Assembly (NCBI RefSeq): GCF_019127135.1
Contig: NZ_JAHOEA010000008.1
Coordinates: 1-64,000, forward strand
Length of the DNA stretch: 64,000 nt
Direction of reading: 5' to 3'
DNA from: Segatella copri
GTDB taxonomy: Bacteria; Bacteroidota; Bacteroidia; Bacteroidales; Bacteroidaceae
Shown: positions 46,246-55,591 of the stretch, piece after piece
Layout: every line of letters starts with the position of its first letter
Numbering within the stretch: the stretch's first letter is position 1
Notes under the pieces: model-generated
What the model was told of the DNA's origin: nothing
Database searches by the model: none
Seen by the model: the letters and a program-made list of their open reading frames with translations, nothing else
Made by a program: the position numbers and the translations under genes

Positions 46246-46365
46246 TTATGCGCAAGCACAACCACGGCTTCTGTTCAAAGCCTCACCATACATTTCCATT
46301 GCGGTCATGTAATTTGCAAGAATAGCCTTCAAGGCCTTCTTGATGTTTGCATACATTGTTTTCAT
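46246..46365 (-). CDS. Micro-protein of 39 residues, Cys-rich end
   Basis: The frame starts MKTMYANIKKALKAILANYM and ends LNRSRGCACA. It has a 20-residue amphipathic N-terminal helix and a GCACA tail. AAGGA precedes the ATG at a normal distance. The coding frame is free of stops and the next such peptide lies just upstream. No family is recognised; a membrane-active or signalling peptide is possible. Confidence 0.6.
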   Translation of the reverse strand: MKTMYANIKKALKAILANYMTAMEMYGEALNRSRGCACA

Positions 46366-46446
46366 AATCGTTATCCTTTTTTAAAAATTAATACTCGGCA
46401 TTTCTGCCATTTCCTTTTTTCTTTTGTTCATGAACGGTGGTCAATT

Positions 46447-46536
46447 TTACTTGCCCATCTCCATGTTGTTGTTTACATTCACAGCTTTGGCAATCATTGC
46501 TGCCACAACTGTAAGAATCATTACTGTCGTCATCAT
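46447..46536 (-). CDS. Micro-protein of 29 residues, one hydrophobic helix
   Basis: MMTTVMILTVVAAMIAKAVN is followed by a polar end, NVNNNMEMGK. A well-placed AGGA site precedes it. A 12-codon frame (MEAPQRKKGNKL) with an AGGAG site overlaps its start by ATGA, like a translational leader. It looks like a small membrane peptide co-transcribed with the 39-residue one. Confidence 0.55.
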   Translation of the reverse strand: MMTTVMILTVVAAMIAKAVNVNNNMEMGK

Positions 46537-46623
46537 AATTTGTTTCCTTTCTTTCTTTGTGGAGCCTCCATGTGAGGTCTCCTGTTTTACATTATCCTTT
46601 TACAATCTCACTGTTTTCTGGTG

Positions 46624-46631
46624 CAAAGGTA
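46624..46631 (-). promoter_or_regulatory. -7 box for the micro-protein transcript
   Basis: TACCTTTG on the minus strand, 88 bases before the first micro-protein. The -33 element is unclear. Confidence 0.5.
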
Positions 46632-46716
46632 ATGCCTTTTTCTTGAATATCTGTCACAAAGACATGACAAAATGATGAAAAAGGGGCTTTTTTTGATACA
46701 CGTCAACTAAACAGCA

Positions 46717-46746
46717 ATGGCGGCTTGATATACGTCAAGCCGCCAT
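46717..46746. terminator. Long hairpin after the GYF_2 gene
   Basis: A perfect 12-base stem, ATGGCGGCTTGA/TCAAGCCGCCAT, with a 6-base loop (TATACG). It lies 55 bases beyond the stop of the minus-strand GYF_2 gene; a related TTGATACACGTCAAC lies beside it. Confidence 0.65.
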
Positions 46747-46800
46747 GCTGTCATATTGAGAAATGTGTCATATTTCTTGTGTTTCTTCGGATTTCTGATG

Positions 46801-47811
46801 CTAGATCAGTTCCAGAATCTTGTCGAGAATCTTTTCTACGGTTGAAGAATCGGTTGCTTCATCGAGTTTCTGGTTGATTTTCTCTTCCAGTTTCTTGCTC
46901 ACCTTGTCGGCAGCCTGATCCATGGCCTGGTTTGCCTTGTCTTCCAGTTTCTTCTGAACGGAAGCGCCCAGTCCGTCTTCTTCTGAACCATCGCTGCTAT
47001 TATCGCTTACAGAAGGGGTTTCATCGGTTGATGAACTGGTGGTTTCTTCTATCTGCAGATTGTCGGCACCTTCCAGCGCCTTCACCATATCATCAGCGTT
47101 CATCGTGTAAACGCTGCCAAGGATTCCGAAACTTACGGTGTGCTGTTTGCCATTAAACTCTACGGTACCCTTAGAACATACGATATAGTTGTGGTATTCG
47201 AAGAGCTGGTTCATCACTTCATCAATAGCGCTGCCCGCCATCATCTTGGCAATGGAACGGATGCTTTGGGTGAAGAAGTTGTTATCACTGGTTTCTGTAG
47301 CCTTGTCAATGGCCTTGGCTGCCTCAGTCTTTACCTTTTCTTTATGGGCATCAGGTCCTGGATTGGTTATGGCGAAAACCAGGAAGAGAAGTACGATAAG
47401 ACCTAAGATGATCTTCCAGAGTGTCTTGCTCGATTTTTTCTTTTCCGGTTCCTGTCTGTAGCCCTGGTTCATGGCAGCGCCGTGCTGAAAGCCTTGCTGG
47501 TAAGCCTCCTGCTGTGCCTGCTGGAAACTTTGCTGGTTTGCAGCTTGAAAGTTTGCTGCTTCTGTCCCGTTGTTGCCGGCTGCATCTGCTGATGTTGCTT
47601 CTGCATCTTCTTTGTTGGCAGCATTAGCCTTGATTGCTTCTACAGTTTCTAGAACTGTCTTCAGTTCTGCTATTTTCCAAGCTGGAGTCCAGTCTTTCAT
47701 GCCTTGTGCCCAAACAAGGGTCTCGGGTGTGATAGCCTTCTGGACGAGTTGCTCCAGGCTGAATGGACCCGCTTGCTGTCCGTTATTCTCAATGATAAAA
47801 TATTCCATCAT
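46801..47811 (-). CDS. GYF_2 (DUF4339) domain membrane protein
   Basis: This 336-residue protein has an N-terminal GYF_2 domain (about 1-52; YFIIENNGQQAGPFSLEQL, VWAQGMKDWTPAWKI). It is followed by a Gln/Ala-rich linker, one TM helix (about 131-150, IILGLIVLLFLVFAI) and a charged helical C-terminus predicted as coiled coil (DKVSKKLEEKINQKLDEA). GYF_2 domains bind proline-rich peptides; the partner here is unknown. Confidence 0.82.
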   Translation of the reverse strand: MMEYFIIENNGQQAGPFSLEQLVQKAITPETLVWAQGMKDWTPAWKIAELKTVLETVEAIKANAANKEDAEATSADAAGNNGTEAANFQAANQQSFQQAQQEAYQQGFQHGAAMNQGYRQEPEKKKSSKTLWKIILGLIVLLFLVFAITNPGPDAHKEKVKTEAAKAIDKATETSDNNFFTQSIRSIAKMMAGSAIDEVMNQLFEYHNYIVCSKGTVEFNGKQHTVSFGILGSVYTMNADDMVKALEGADNLQIEETTSSSTDETPSVSDNSSDGSEEDGLGASVQKKLEDKANQAMDQAADKVSKKLEEKINQKLDEATDSSTVEKILDKILELI

Positions 47812-47876
47812 GTATTCTTTTATATAATCTTTTTCTTAAAAGCCAATAAGGAGTTTCTTTCACTCTTCATTGCTTA

Positions 47877-49160
47877 TTAGTGTGTAGCTTTCCACCAACC
47901 GGTTTTCTCTCTGCCCTTGATAGCTACGCTGTGCTGGCTAGGGTCGGAGATAGAAAGACCGCAATAATTTTTCACTTTAAAGGTTGTACCTCTATAACTC
48001 TTTAACGCTGTATAAGCCTGTTCGGTATGAGCAGCAGCTTTGATAGTGAGTTTCATCTGTGAAGTATATTTGTCTTTCAGATAGCCACTCGGAACAAGAC
48101 TGTCTATGTATACACTCATATCGTAGAAGAGGTTGGGAGAGAAACCATCCAAAGGCTGTATGGAATCGAGCGGAACGGATGATGAGAGGGTATATTTGCT
48201 ATTGATTTCCTTCATCACTTGGGCTAGATTATCCATCTGTCTGCAGTCGATGGCCGCCATGTTGCAGAATGGATCGCTACTATTCTTGTAGAAATTGACT
48301 ACTCCGTTGACAAATCCTGAGTAGTTGGGTGCTGAACTGTTGAGATAGCTCCATACGGTTTTGTATGGAACGCCGGCTCCCATTACTTCGCTACTTGAAC
48401 TGATCATGAAATTGGTAACATCTTTCAGTTCGTATGCAGTCTCTACATTGCCCATATAGCATGCATCGAAGAGGATGTACTGCATCTTGGTGCCGCTGAG
48501 TTTGATGCCTTCGGCTAGGGTAGGAATGTCGAGAGCGTTTTCTTCTAAACTCACACTTCCGAAGAAACGGGTGACAGGGTTGTTGGGATCGGGACCATAC
48601 TGTATTCCGCTGAAATTGCCGGTAGCGGTAGGGTAGCTGGTGCTTCCTTTCTGAGCAAAACCGGCATTAGGTCTTGCCATATAAGGATAGTTTACCCAAT
48701 CGCTGTTGTAGGTCCATCCGCAGCCATGAGCTCCAATGATGAGCGAATAATTCAGGGCTTCAGCACGGCGTTTCACCTCATTCAGAATTTCTGCAAATCC
48801 TTCTGCTGTAGTATATGTGGCTTCATCGTATGTCTTCAAAGTGTCGCGAATGACGGTTTTCGTACTGCCGTCATATTGAAGATCTATAAGATAGCTCTTC
48901 CTGTAACTCTGGCTCATGAAGACCATTACACGCGAATTATTCAAGCCTTTCTTGGCAACAATACCTTCGCAGATACTGTCAACGTTGTTTTCCAAAAAAC
49001 TTGTGAGACCGGAAGTGTTGGTTCCACCCGTCCAAGGATAGAAGACGAAGATAGTCTGCTTATTGACGCTTTCTACATCAATAGCTTCATCGCCACAACT
49101 GGTGAAAGTTGCTGCTAGAGATAGCGTACATATAAATAAGGTGAAAAGCTTCTTGATCAT
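47877..49160 (-). CDS. Clostripain-related (C11) cysteine peptidase lipoprotein
   Basis: This is a 427-residue secreted peptidase. A signal with lipobox (LAATFTSCGDE) gives a surface or periplasmic lipoprotein. Catalytic His145 is in IIGAHGCGW and catalytic Cys234 in ILFDACYMGN, the C11 dyad. The C-terminus carries ISDPSQHSVAIKGREK. Clostripain relatives cut after Arg or Lys and are made as self-processing zymogens; specificity here is not certain. Confidence 0.92.
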   Translation of the reverse strand: MIKKLFTLFICTLSLAATFTSCGDEAIDVESVNKQTIFVFYPWTGGTNTSGLTSFLENNVDSICEGIVAKKGLNNSRVMVFMSQSYRKSYLIDLQYDGSTKTVIRDTLKTYDEATYTTAEGFAEILNEVKRRAEALNYSLIIGAHGCGWTYNSDWVNYPYMARPNAGFAQKGSTSYPTATGNFSGIQYGPDPNNPVTRFFGSVSLEENALDIPTLAEGIKLSGTKMQYILFDACYMGNVETAYELKDVTNFMISSSSEVMGAGVPYKTVWSYLNSSAPNYSGFVNGVVNFYKNSSDPFCNMAAIDCRQMDNLAQVMKEINSKYTLSSSVPLDSIQPLDGFSPNLFYDMSVYIDSLVPSGYLKDKYTSQMKLTIKAAAHTEQAYTALKSYRGTTFKVKNYCGLSISDPSQHSVAIKGREKTGWWKATH

Positions 49161-49248
49161 GTTTCTCTTGAAAATATGAAATGTTAAGTATGAAATGCTA
49201 AGTTCTTACACTTAACATTCCGCACTTAACATGATAAATATTAAACTA

Positions 49249-51930
49249 TTATTTCTTCTTGAGCTCCTCGATGGTTGCCTTGAGGGCAGCAATCTTCTCA
49301 ACAGAGTCGCTTTCCTTCTTGCGCTCCAGGGCTACTACCTTTTCAGGAGCGTGAGCTACGAAGTTCTCATTGCTGAGCTTCTTACGTACACCCATCAGGA
49401 AGCCTTCCAGGTGCTTGAGCTGAGCCTCTGCCTTCTCAATCTCGGCAGCTACGTCGATGAGGTCGCCCAATGGTACGGCAAACTCGTCGGTACCTACCAT
49501 GAAGCTTGATGCATCGGCACTCTTCTCAGCGATGACCTCAATCTTATCAAGGTTCGCCATCTTCAGAGTTACGTCGTTATAAGCCTCGAAATCGTTCTTG
49601 CCTACTACCTGGAGAGACAACTGCTCCTTCTGGGCAATGTTCTTCTGGTTGCGAACGGTACGAACACCGGCGATAATCTGCTTCACTGCCTCTATGTCGG
49701 CTGCCAACTTCTGCTCCTCGGCTGTAGGTGCAGGAATCTCCAGCTTCTCGCGCATGATGCTCTCGCCATCCTTGCGGTCGTAGATGTGCTGCCACAGCTC
49801 CTCGGTGATGAATGGCATGAATGGATGCAACATCTTCAGAAGGGCATCGAAGAAACGGAGGGTAGCGTCGTAGCTCTTCTGGTCGATAGGCTGGCCGTAA
49901 GCTGGCTTCACCATCTCCAGGTACCAAGATGAGAATTCATCCCAGAACAGCTTATATACTGTCATCAATGCCTCAGAGATACGGTAGTCCTTAAACTGCT
50001 TCTGCATCTCCTCGTTCACCTCCTTGAGCTTGGCGTCAAACCACTTCACGGCGATTTCTGCACTCTTAGGCTGCTCGATATCTGCAGTCTCCCAACCCTT
50101 GACGAGGCGGAAGGCATTCCAGATCTTATTGTTGAAGTTACGTCCCTGCTCGCAAAGGCTCTCGTCGAAGAGGATGTCGTTGCCTGCAGGAGCACTGAGC
50201 ATCATACCCATACGAACACCATCGGCACCAAACTTGTCAATCAGATCCAGTGGGTCTGGTGAGTTACCGAGACTCTTGCTCATCTTGCGGCCGAGCTTAT
50301 CGCGGACGATACCTGTGAAATATACGTGCTTGAATGGCATCTTGCCACGATACTCGTAGCCAGCCATGATCATACGTGCTACCCAGAAGAAGATGATATC
50401 CGGACCAGTTACGAGGTCGGAAGTAGGGTAGTAGTAGTTAATCTCCTCGTTGTCTGGATGCTCGATGCCATCAAACAGAGAGATAGGCCACAACCATGAA
50501 GAGAACCAGGTGTCGAGGCAGTCGCTCTCCTGCTCAAGATCCTCAGCCTTGATGCTGGCGTTCTTCTCCTGAGCGAGTTTCAGTGCCTCCTCTGCAGTCT
50601 CTGCTACCACGAAATCCTTCTTGCCGGCATTGTCGAAGTAGTAAGCTGGGATACGGTGACCCCACCAGAGCTGACGGCTGATACACCAGTCCTTGATGTT
50701 CTCCAACCAGTGGCGATAGGTGTTCTTGTACTTCTTAGGATAGAACTCGATGTCGTCGTCCATTACTGGAGGAAGGGCGATGTCAGCAAAGTGCTGCATC
50801 TTGAGGAACCACTGTGTAGAGAGCTTTGGCTCGATAGGCACATTGGTACGCTCAGAGAAGCCCACCTTATTATTATAGTCCTCAATCTTCTCCATCAGAC
50901 CGGCGTTCTGAAGGTCGATGGAAATCTGCTTGCGCACGTCCATGCGGTCCATACCAACATAGAGACCGGCTGCCTCGCTTATGGTACCGTTGTCGTTGAA
51001 GATGTCGATGGTCTCCAAACCGTGCTTCAAACCGAGGGCGTGGTCGTTGATATCGTGAGCTGGAGTTACCTTCAAGCAACCGGTACCGAACTCGATATCT
51101 ACGTATGTATCCTCGATGACAGGAATCTCGCGGTTTACGAGAGGCACGATCACGTGCTTACCCTTCAGCCAGGTATTCTTCTTATCCTCAGGGTTGATAC
51201 ACATGGCAGAGTCGCCCATGATGGTCTCAGGACGGGTGGTAGCTACTACTGCATAGTAACCCTTTTCGTCCTTGTGTATCACGTTCTCCTCATCAACCTG
51301 CTGGCAGTCCTGCTCAACTACATAATACTTCAAGTGGTAGAGCTTAGAGTGCTCGTCCTTGTAGATAACCTCCTCGTCAGAGAGCGCAGTCTGAGCCTTA
51401 GGGTCCCAGTTAACCATGCGCACGCCACGATAGATGAGTCCCTTCTTGTAGAGGTCGCAGAATACGTGGATGACGGCACGAGAGCGGGTCTCGTCCATGG
51501 TGAATGCTGTGCGGTCCCAGTCGCAGCTGGCACCGAGTTTGCGGAGCTGCTTAAGGATGATGCCACCGTGCTCGTGAGTCCAGTCCCAAGCATGCTTGAG
51601 GAACTCCTCGCGGGTAAGGTCGGTCTTCTTGATGCCCTGCTGAGCGAGGCGGTTTACCACCTTTGCCTCGGTAGCGATACTGGCATGGTCGGTACCTGGT
51701 ACCCAACATGCGTTCTTGCCCTCCATGCGTGCACGGCGAACGAGAATATCCTGAATAGTATTGTTGAGCATGTGTCCCATGTGGAGCACACCCGTTACGT
51801 TTGGTGGAGGGATAACCACTGTATAAGGTTCACGACCATCTGGCTTAGAGCTGAAAAGCTTGTTGTCGAGCCAGTACTGATACCATTTACTTTCCACTGC
51901 TTGTGGATCGTATTTACTTGCTAATTCCAT
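49249..51930 (-). CDS. valS: Valine--tRNA ligase
   Basis: This 893-residue class I synthetase has the HIGH-type motif HMGHMLN near residue 50 and [18 protein letters not shown] and the CP1 editing-domain motifs are present. The C-terminal coiled-coil arm (about 815-893, [18 protein letters not shown]) is also intact. The promoter is the minus-strand TATCTTTG at 51973-51980, facing the divergent micro-membrane operon. Confidence 0.99.
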   Translation of the reverse strand: MELASKYDPQAVESKWYQYWLDNKLFSSKPDGREPYTVVIPPPNVTGVLHMGHMLNNTIQDILVRRARMEGKNACWVPGTDHASIATEAKVVNRLAQQGIKKTDLTREEFLKHAWDWTHEHGGIILKQLRKLGASCDWDRTAFTMDETRSRAVIHVFCDLYKKGLIYRGVRMVNWDPKAQTALSDEEVIYKDEHSKLYHLKYYVVEQDCQQVDEENVIHKDEKGYYAVVATTRPETIMGDSAMCINPEDKKNTWLKGKHVIVPLVNREIPVIEDTYVDIEFGTGCLKVTPAHDINDHALGLKHGLETIDIFNDNGTISEAAGLYVGMDRMDVRKQISIDLQNAGLMEKIEDYNNKVGFSERTNVPIEPKLSTQWFLKMQHFADIALPPVMDDDIEFYPKKYKNTYRHWLENIKDWCISRQLWWGHRIPAYYFDNAGKKDFVVAETAEEALKLAQEKNASIKAEDLEQESDCLDTWFSSWLWPISLFDGIEHPDNEEINYYYPTSDLVTGPDIIFFWVARMIMAGYEYRGKMPFKHVYFTGIVRDKLGRKMSKSLGNSPDPLDLIDKFGADGVRMGMMLSAPAGNDILFDESLCEQGRNFNNKIWNAFRLVKGWETADIEQPKSAEIAVKWFDAKLKEVNEEMQKQFKDYRISEALMTVYKLFWDEFSSWYLEMVKPAYGQPIDQKSYDATLRFFDALLKMLHPFMPFITEELWQHIYDRKDGESIMREKLEIPAPTAEEQKLAADIEAVKQIIAGVRTVRNQKNIAQKEQLSLQVVGKNDFEAYNDVTLKMANLDKIEVIAEKSADASSFMVGTDEFAVPLGDLIDVAAEIEKAEAQLKHLEGFLMGVRKKLSNENFVAHAPEKVVALERKKESDSVEKIAALKATIEELKKK

Positions 51931-52002
51931 TGTTTATATCTAATTTTTATTCTTTTTCTTAAAAAAACGGTGCAAAGATACGAATTTTTGGGCGAAAAAT
52001 AC

Positions 52003-52010
52003 TATCTTTG
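52003..52010 (+). promoter_or_regulatory. -7 box of the small membrane protein operon
   Basis: TATCTTTG, divergent from the valS box at 51973-51980. No clear -33 TTG at the expected distance. Confidence 0.45.
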
Positions 52011-52037
52011 CATCAAAATTATTAATTTTTGCACAAA

Positions 52038-52274
52038 ATGATGGTTAGTAATGCAGTAAAAGAAGTAACGGAACAAGATAGGAGAAAAATGCTAGCCAGT
52101 TTTCTCTATGATGTGGCGAAGCTGATGTTTGGCAGCGTTGCCGTGGGAGGATTGTCGCCTCTGATAATTGGAGGTGATTTCGGTTGGCTTAATATAGTGT
52201 GTTTTTTTGTTGGTTCAATATGCGGGTTCTTACTTGCCTATAGTGCCAATGATTTGTTGAGGTATAAAAAGTAA
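52038..52274 (+). CDS. Small two-TM membrane protein
   Basis: A 78-residue protein starting MMVSNAVKEVTEQDRRKMLA; a TTG three codons upstream is a less likely start. The two hydrophobic helices are FGSVAVGGLSPLIIGG and LNIVCFFVGSICGFLLAY. It ends with a positive tail. No function is known. It is followed by a 34-residue membrane peptide gene after 5 bases. Confidence 0.75.
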   Translation: MMVSNAVKEVTEQDRRKMLASFLYDVAKLMFGSVAVGGLSPLIIGGDFGWLNIVCFFVGSICGFLLAYSANDLLRYKK

Positions 52275-52279
52275 TAGTT

Positions 52280-52384
52280 ATGGAAGCATATTTGTTTTTT
52301 AATGTAATGATGTTTGTGTTTGCATTGTCTTTCGCCATTTTCCTCAATACGAAGGCAGGCAAGAAATGGAAAGACAATCTTTAA
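52280..52384 (+). CDS. 34-residue single-TM membrane peptide
   Basis: MEAYLFFNVMMFVFALSFAI, then FLNTKAGKKWKDNL: one membrane helix and a Lys-rich cytoplasmic end. It begins 5 bases after the 78-residue gene and ends 17 bases before mazG, so it is probably part of an operon with both. Confidence 0.65.
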   Translation: MEAYLFFNVMMFVFALSFAIFLNTKAGKKWKDNL

Positions 52385-52401
52385 AATGAGAAGTTACAAT
52401 C

Positions 52402-53334
52402 ATGCATACGAAAGAAGAGAAAATGGCGGCATTCAGCCGCTTGCTGGATGTGCAGGACCGTTTGCGCCTGCAGTGTCCATGGGATAAAAAGCAGACATTT
52501 GAGAGCCTTCGTCCGAATACGATTGAGGAGACTTTCGAACTTTGTGATGCCTTGATGAAGCGCGATTACAAAGATGTCAAGAAGGAGTTGGGCGATGTGT
52601 TGGAGCACGTGATGTTCTATAGTATCATCGGCAGAGAAGACGGCGAGTTCGATATCTGCGATGTCTGCAATCAGGAGGCAGATAAACTGATGTTCCGCCA
52701 TCCTTTCATCAACTGGAAGGAGGAAGGAAATTGGACGGTTTCGAATCCGGATATGTTCATCAATGATGAAGGACAGGTTGTCTATAGGGAGTCAGACGCA
52801 GGGAATGGAGAAGCTGGAACTGCCAGCTCGGAAGAAACCTTGGCTCTTGGCGCCAGCAAGCCGAAAACTGCTACTTCTGTTGAGAAAACCTGGGAACAGA
52901 TCAAGCAGCAGGAGAAGGATGGAAATGAGCGGGTGTTGAGCGGTGTCCCAAATTCTCTTCCCTCTCTTATCAAGGCTTATCGCATTCAGGATAAGGCTAG
53001 AAATGTAGGCTTTGACTGGAAAGAAAAAGAAGATGTGTGGGAAAAGGTACAGGAGGAACTGGAAGAACTCAAGGTGGAACTGGCTAAAGGCGATAAGGAA
53101 AATTCTACCCAGGAATTGGGCGATTTCCTCTTCTCTGTCATCAATGCTGCACGTCTCTATAAACTCAATCCGGATAATGCGCTGGAGAAAACCAACCAGA
53201 AGTTTATCCGCCGTTTCAACTATGTGGAAGATCATAGCTTGAAGCAAGGTAAAAACTTAAAAGATATGAGTTTAGAAGAAATGGATAAACTATGGGATGA
53301 AGCAAAACTTCAGGAGAAAAAGGAAGATAAATAA
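52402..53334 (+). CDS. mazG: Nucleoside triphosphate pyrophosphohydrolase
   Basis: This 310-residue protein has two MazG repeats. The first has CPWDKKQTFESLRPNTIEE and KKELGDVLEHVMFY (metal-binding ELGD). The second has FDWKEKEDVWEKVQEELEEL and TQELGDFLFSVINAARL. It hydrolyses NTPs, for example ppGpp precursors and damaged nucleotides. It is longer than E. coli MazG because of a low-complexity insert at about 120-165 (TASSEETLALGASKPKTATS). Confidence 0.95.
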   Translation: MHTKEEKMAAFSRLLDVQDRLRLQCPWDKKQTFESLRPNTIEETFELCDALMKRDYKDVKKELGDVLEHVMFYSIIGREDGEFDICDVCNQEADKLMFRHPFINWKEEGNWTVSNPDMFINDEGQVVYRESDAGNGEAGTASSEETLALGASKPKTATSVEKTWEQIKQQEKDGNERVLSGVPNSLPSLIKAYRIQDKARNVGFDWKEKEDVWEKVQEELEELKVELAKGDKENSTQELGDFLFSVINAARLYKLNPDNALEKTNQKFIRRFNYVEDHSLKQGKNLKDMSLEEMDKLWDEAKLQEKKEDK

Positions 53335-53390
53335 TGGTGAATCGGATTATCTTATCGACTCATCAACATAATAATAAAAACTAAAGAGTT

Positions 53391-53951
53391 ATGAAGAAAT
53401 TAGTTTATGTAACAATAGCTTTGGTGGCGCTTTTCGCTGCCAACAGTTGTAAGAACAAAAATAATGTTCCTGTTATCAGTACAACCGATTCTGTAGAGGT
53501 AGAGGATGCGATGAACGATTCTACCATCTATGGTGTATGCGGTGAGGGAACCTCTATGCATAATCTGGAGCTGATTTCTGATGGTGGTGACACCCTTTCG
53601 GTGTTTATTGACGATGAGAATCCTGATGTTGTTCAGGGAGGATTGCTGGCTGGCGACCGTATTGCTCTTATCGGTTATAAGGCTGAGGATGGAGAGATGA
53701 TGGCCCAGAAGATTATCAACCTGACTTCCCTCTTGGGCAAATGGACTTCTCTGGATAAGAATTTTGACATCTTGGAAGGTGGAGAAGTGAAGAACAATGT
53801 GAAAGCAGAAACTAATCCTTGGACCAGCTGGAAGATACTCAATGGTAAACTCTTGCTGAATAAGGATACTTTCGCTATTGACAAGTTGGGTTCTGACAGT
53901 CTTATGTTGGAGAATACTCAGGGTATCTTTGTTTTCAAGCGTCAAGAGTAA
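53391..53951 (+). CDS. Hypothetical lipoprotein
   Basis: This 186-residue protein starts MKKLVYVTIALVALFAANSC, a lipobox signal, then KNKNNVPVIS. The beta-rich mature part contains YGVCGEGTSMHNLELISDGG, WTSLDKNFDILEGGEV and a C-terminal NTQGIFVFKRQ. A lipocalin-like or copper-resistance-like fold is possible; no family is recognised with certainty. It overlaps none of its neighbours and ends 37 bases before rnz. Confidence 0.75.
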   Translation: MKKLVYVTIALVALFAANSCKNKNNVPVISTTDSVEVEDAMNDSTIYGVCGEGTSMHNLELISDGGDTLSVFIDDENPDVVQGGLLAGDRIALIGYKAEDGEMMAQKIINLTSLLGKWTSLDKNFDILEGGEVKNNVKAETNPWTSWKILNGKLLLNKDTFAIDKLGSDSLMLENTQGIFVFKRQE

Positions 53952-53988
53952 GGTTATCCATGTTGAACCTGTAATTTATGATTTAGTT

Positions 53989-54906
53989 TTGGAACCATTT
54001 AAAGTACATATTTTGGGGTGTGGCAGTGCTTTGCCCACCCTTAAGCATAGTGCCTCGGCTCAGATTATTGAGATGCGGGGCAAATGCTTTATGATGGATT
54101 GTGGAGAGGGTGCCCAGATGCAGTTCCGTCGCACTCATGTTCACTTTGCTAAGATAAATGCTATCTTTATTTCGCACCTTCATGGTGACCATTGCTTTGG
54201 CTTGCTGGGACTTCTTTCTACCTTAGGTATGCTGGGTAGAACGGCTAAGTTAAAGGTATATGCACCAGAAAGTTACGGTGATTTGTTTAAGCGTCAGATT
54301 GATTTCTTTATGCAGGGAATGGAATATGAAATCGAATTTGTTCCTGTAGATACCGAAATGTCGCAAGTAGTTTATGAAGATCATTCTGTAACAGTAGAAA
54401 CCATTCCTCTCCAGCATCGTGTGCCTTGTTGTGGGTACATCTTCAGAGAGAAACCGACACTACCTCATATCCGTCGTGATATGATAGATTATTACGAGAT
54501 TCCTGTAAGCCAGATCAACAACATCAAGAATGGAGCTGACTGGACTACGAAGGAGGGTGATGTAATACCTAATGCCAGATTGGTAATGCCTGCCGTTTCT
54601 CCACGCAGTTATGCTTATTGCAGTGATACCCGGTTTGTTCCGAACTTGGCAGAAAAGGTAAAGGGGGTTACGGTGCTTTATCATGAGAGCACCTATACTT
54701 CGGAGAATGAGGACAGGGCTAAACTCTATTATCACAGTACTGCTCGACAGGCTGCAACTATAGCCAGAAATGCGGGTGTAGGCAAACTTCTTCTGGGGCA
54801 TTATAGTGCACGATATAATAATGAAGAGGTATTGTTGAATGAAGCTAAAGAGGTGTTTGCGGAAAGTTATCTTACTCAGGAAGGTAAAGTGTTCTCTATA
54901 GAATAA
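53989..54906 (+). CDS. rnz: Ribonuclease Z, TTG start
   Basis: Starting at the TTG at 53989 gives EPFKVHILGCGSALPTLKHS and 305 residues, the normal length of RNase Z. The longer in-frame start at 53878 would overlap the lipoprotein gene and adds 37 unrelated residues. Metal motifs: ISHLHGDHCFGLLGLL, and the later histidines in ALPTLKHSASAQ, LYHESTYTSENEDRAKLYYH and LLLGHYSARY. It trims the 3' end of tRNA precursors. No good Shine-Dalgarno precedes the TTG. Confidence 0.93.
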   Translation: MEPFKVHILGCGSALPTLKHSASAQIIEMRGKCFMMDCGEGAQMQFRRTHVHFAKINAIFISHLHGDHCFGLLGLLSTLGMLGRTAKLKVYAPESYGDLFKRQIDFFMQGMEYEIEFVPVDTEMSQVVYEDHSVTVETIPLQHRVPCCGYIFREKPTLPHIRRDMIDYYEIPVSQINNIKNGADWTTKEGDVIPNARLVMPAVSPRSYAYCSDTRFVPNLAEKVKGVTVLYHESTYTSENEDRAKLYYHSTARQAATIARNAGVGKLLLGHYSARYNNEEVLLNEAKEVFAESYLTQEGKVFSIE

Positions 54907-54924
54907 TGTAGAAATATAAAAAAT

Positions 54925-54970
54925 GCCTTGTATCAAAAAAAAAGTTCATTTTTGATGCAAGGTTTTCTCT
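54925..54970 (+). terminator. Terminator after rnz
   Basis: CCTTGTATCAAAAA pairs with TTTTTGATGCAAGG with one mismatch, then a T-rich stretch. Confidence 0.7.
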
Positions 54971-55003
54971 TTATATCGTTTAATCATTAAAAAGGATTTG
55001 AAA

Positions 55004-55591
55004 TTGGAATCGGAAAAGGAACTCTTAGACGACATCAATAGCGGCAGTCGGGCAGCAATGCACAGATTGTATGAACGCTATGTGGGGTATGCCATGGCCG
55101 TAGCGCTGAGGTATGTCCCTGTACGCGATGATGCTGAGGATGTAGTGCAAGATAGTTTTATAAAAGTCTTTTCCGGCATTTCAAAATTTGAATATCGGGG
55201 TGAGGGCGCTCTTCAGGCTTGGCTCTTGCGGATAGTGACAAATGAAGCTGTCAACTTTGTAAGGCAGCAAAAACGCTTCACTATTGTGGACGAAGTTCCC
55301 GATGAAATTGAGGATGAAGAGCCTGAAGTAGAAAGAGTTCCGCCTGCAGAACTGACAAGAATGATAGGAGAATTGCCTGATGGGTACAGACTGGTTCTTA
55401 ACATGTTTGTTTTTGAACAGAAAAGCCATAAAGAAATTGCACAGCTGTTAGGCATCAAAGAAAGTAGTTCTGCTTCACAATATTTGCGGGCGAAAAAGCT
55501 GTTGGGCAAAAAGGTGAAAGATTATCTGAGCCAGGCAGATTGTAGTAATAATAAAGAGTTGAATCATATAAACGAGAAAAGTAATGAGTAA
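55004..55591 (+). CDS. ECF-type RNA polymerase sigma factor
   Basis: About 195 residues. Sigma-70 region 2 (about 20-90) has LYERYVGYAMAVALRYV, DAEDVVQDSFIKVF and LQAWLLRIVTNEAVNFVR. Region 4 (about 120-170) has LPDGYRLVLNMFVFEQKSHK and IAQLLGIKESSSASQYL. The TTG at 55004 is spaced 7 bases from AGGA; a TTG at 54998 is too close, and no ATG fits. It overlaps the next gene by 8 bases, implying coupling of sigma factor and membrane partner. Confidence 0.9.
   Translation: MESEKELLDDINSGSRAAMHRLYERYVGYAMAVALRYVPVRDDAEDVVQDSFIKVFSGISKFEYRGEGALQAWLLRIVTNEAVNFVRQQKRFTIVDEVPDEIEDEEPEVERVPPAELTRMIGELPDGYRLVLNMFVFEQKSHKEIAQLLGIKESSSASQYLRAKKLLGKKVKDYLSQADCSNNKELNHINEKSNE

Noticed and set aside
46156..46575. 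Plus-strand frame of 139 codons upstream of fur
   Set aside because: It is antisense to the two micro-proteins, which have ribosome sites; it starts inside the inverted repeat and shows no domain.
50656..51924. Open frame of 422 codons on the plus strand
   Set aside because: Antisense shadow of valS; composition is Leu/Val-rich as expected for an antisense frame.
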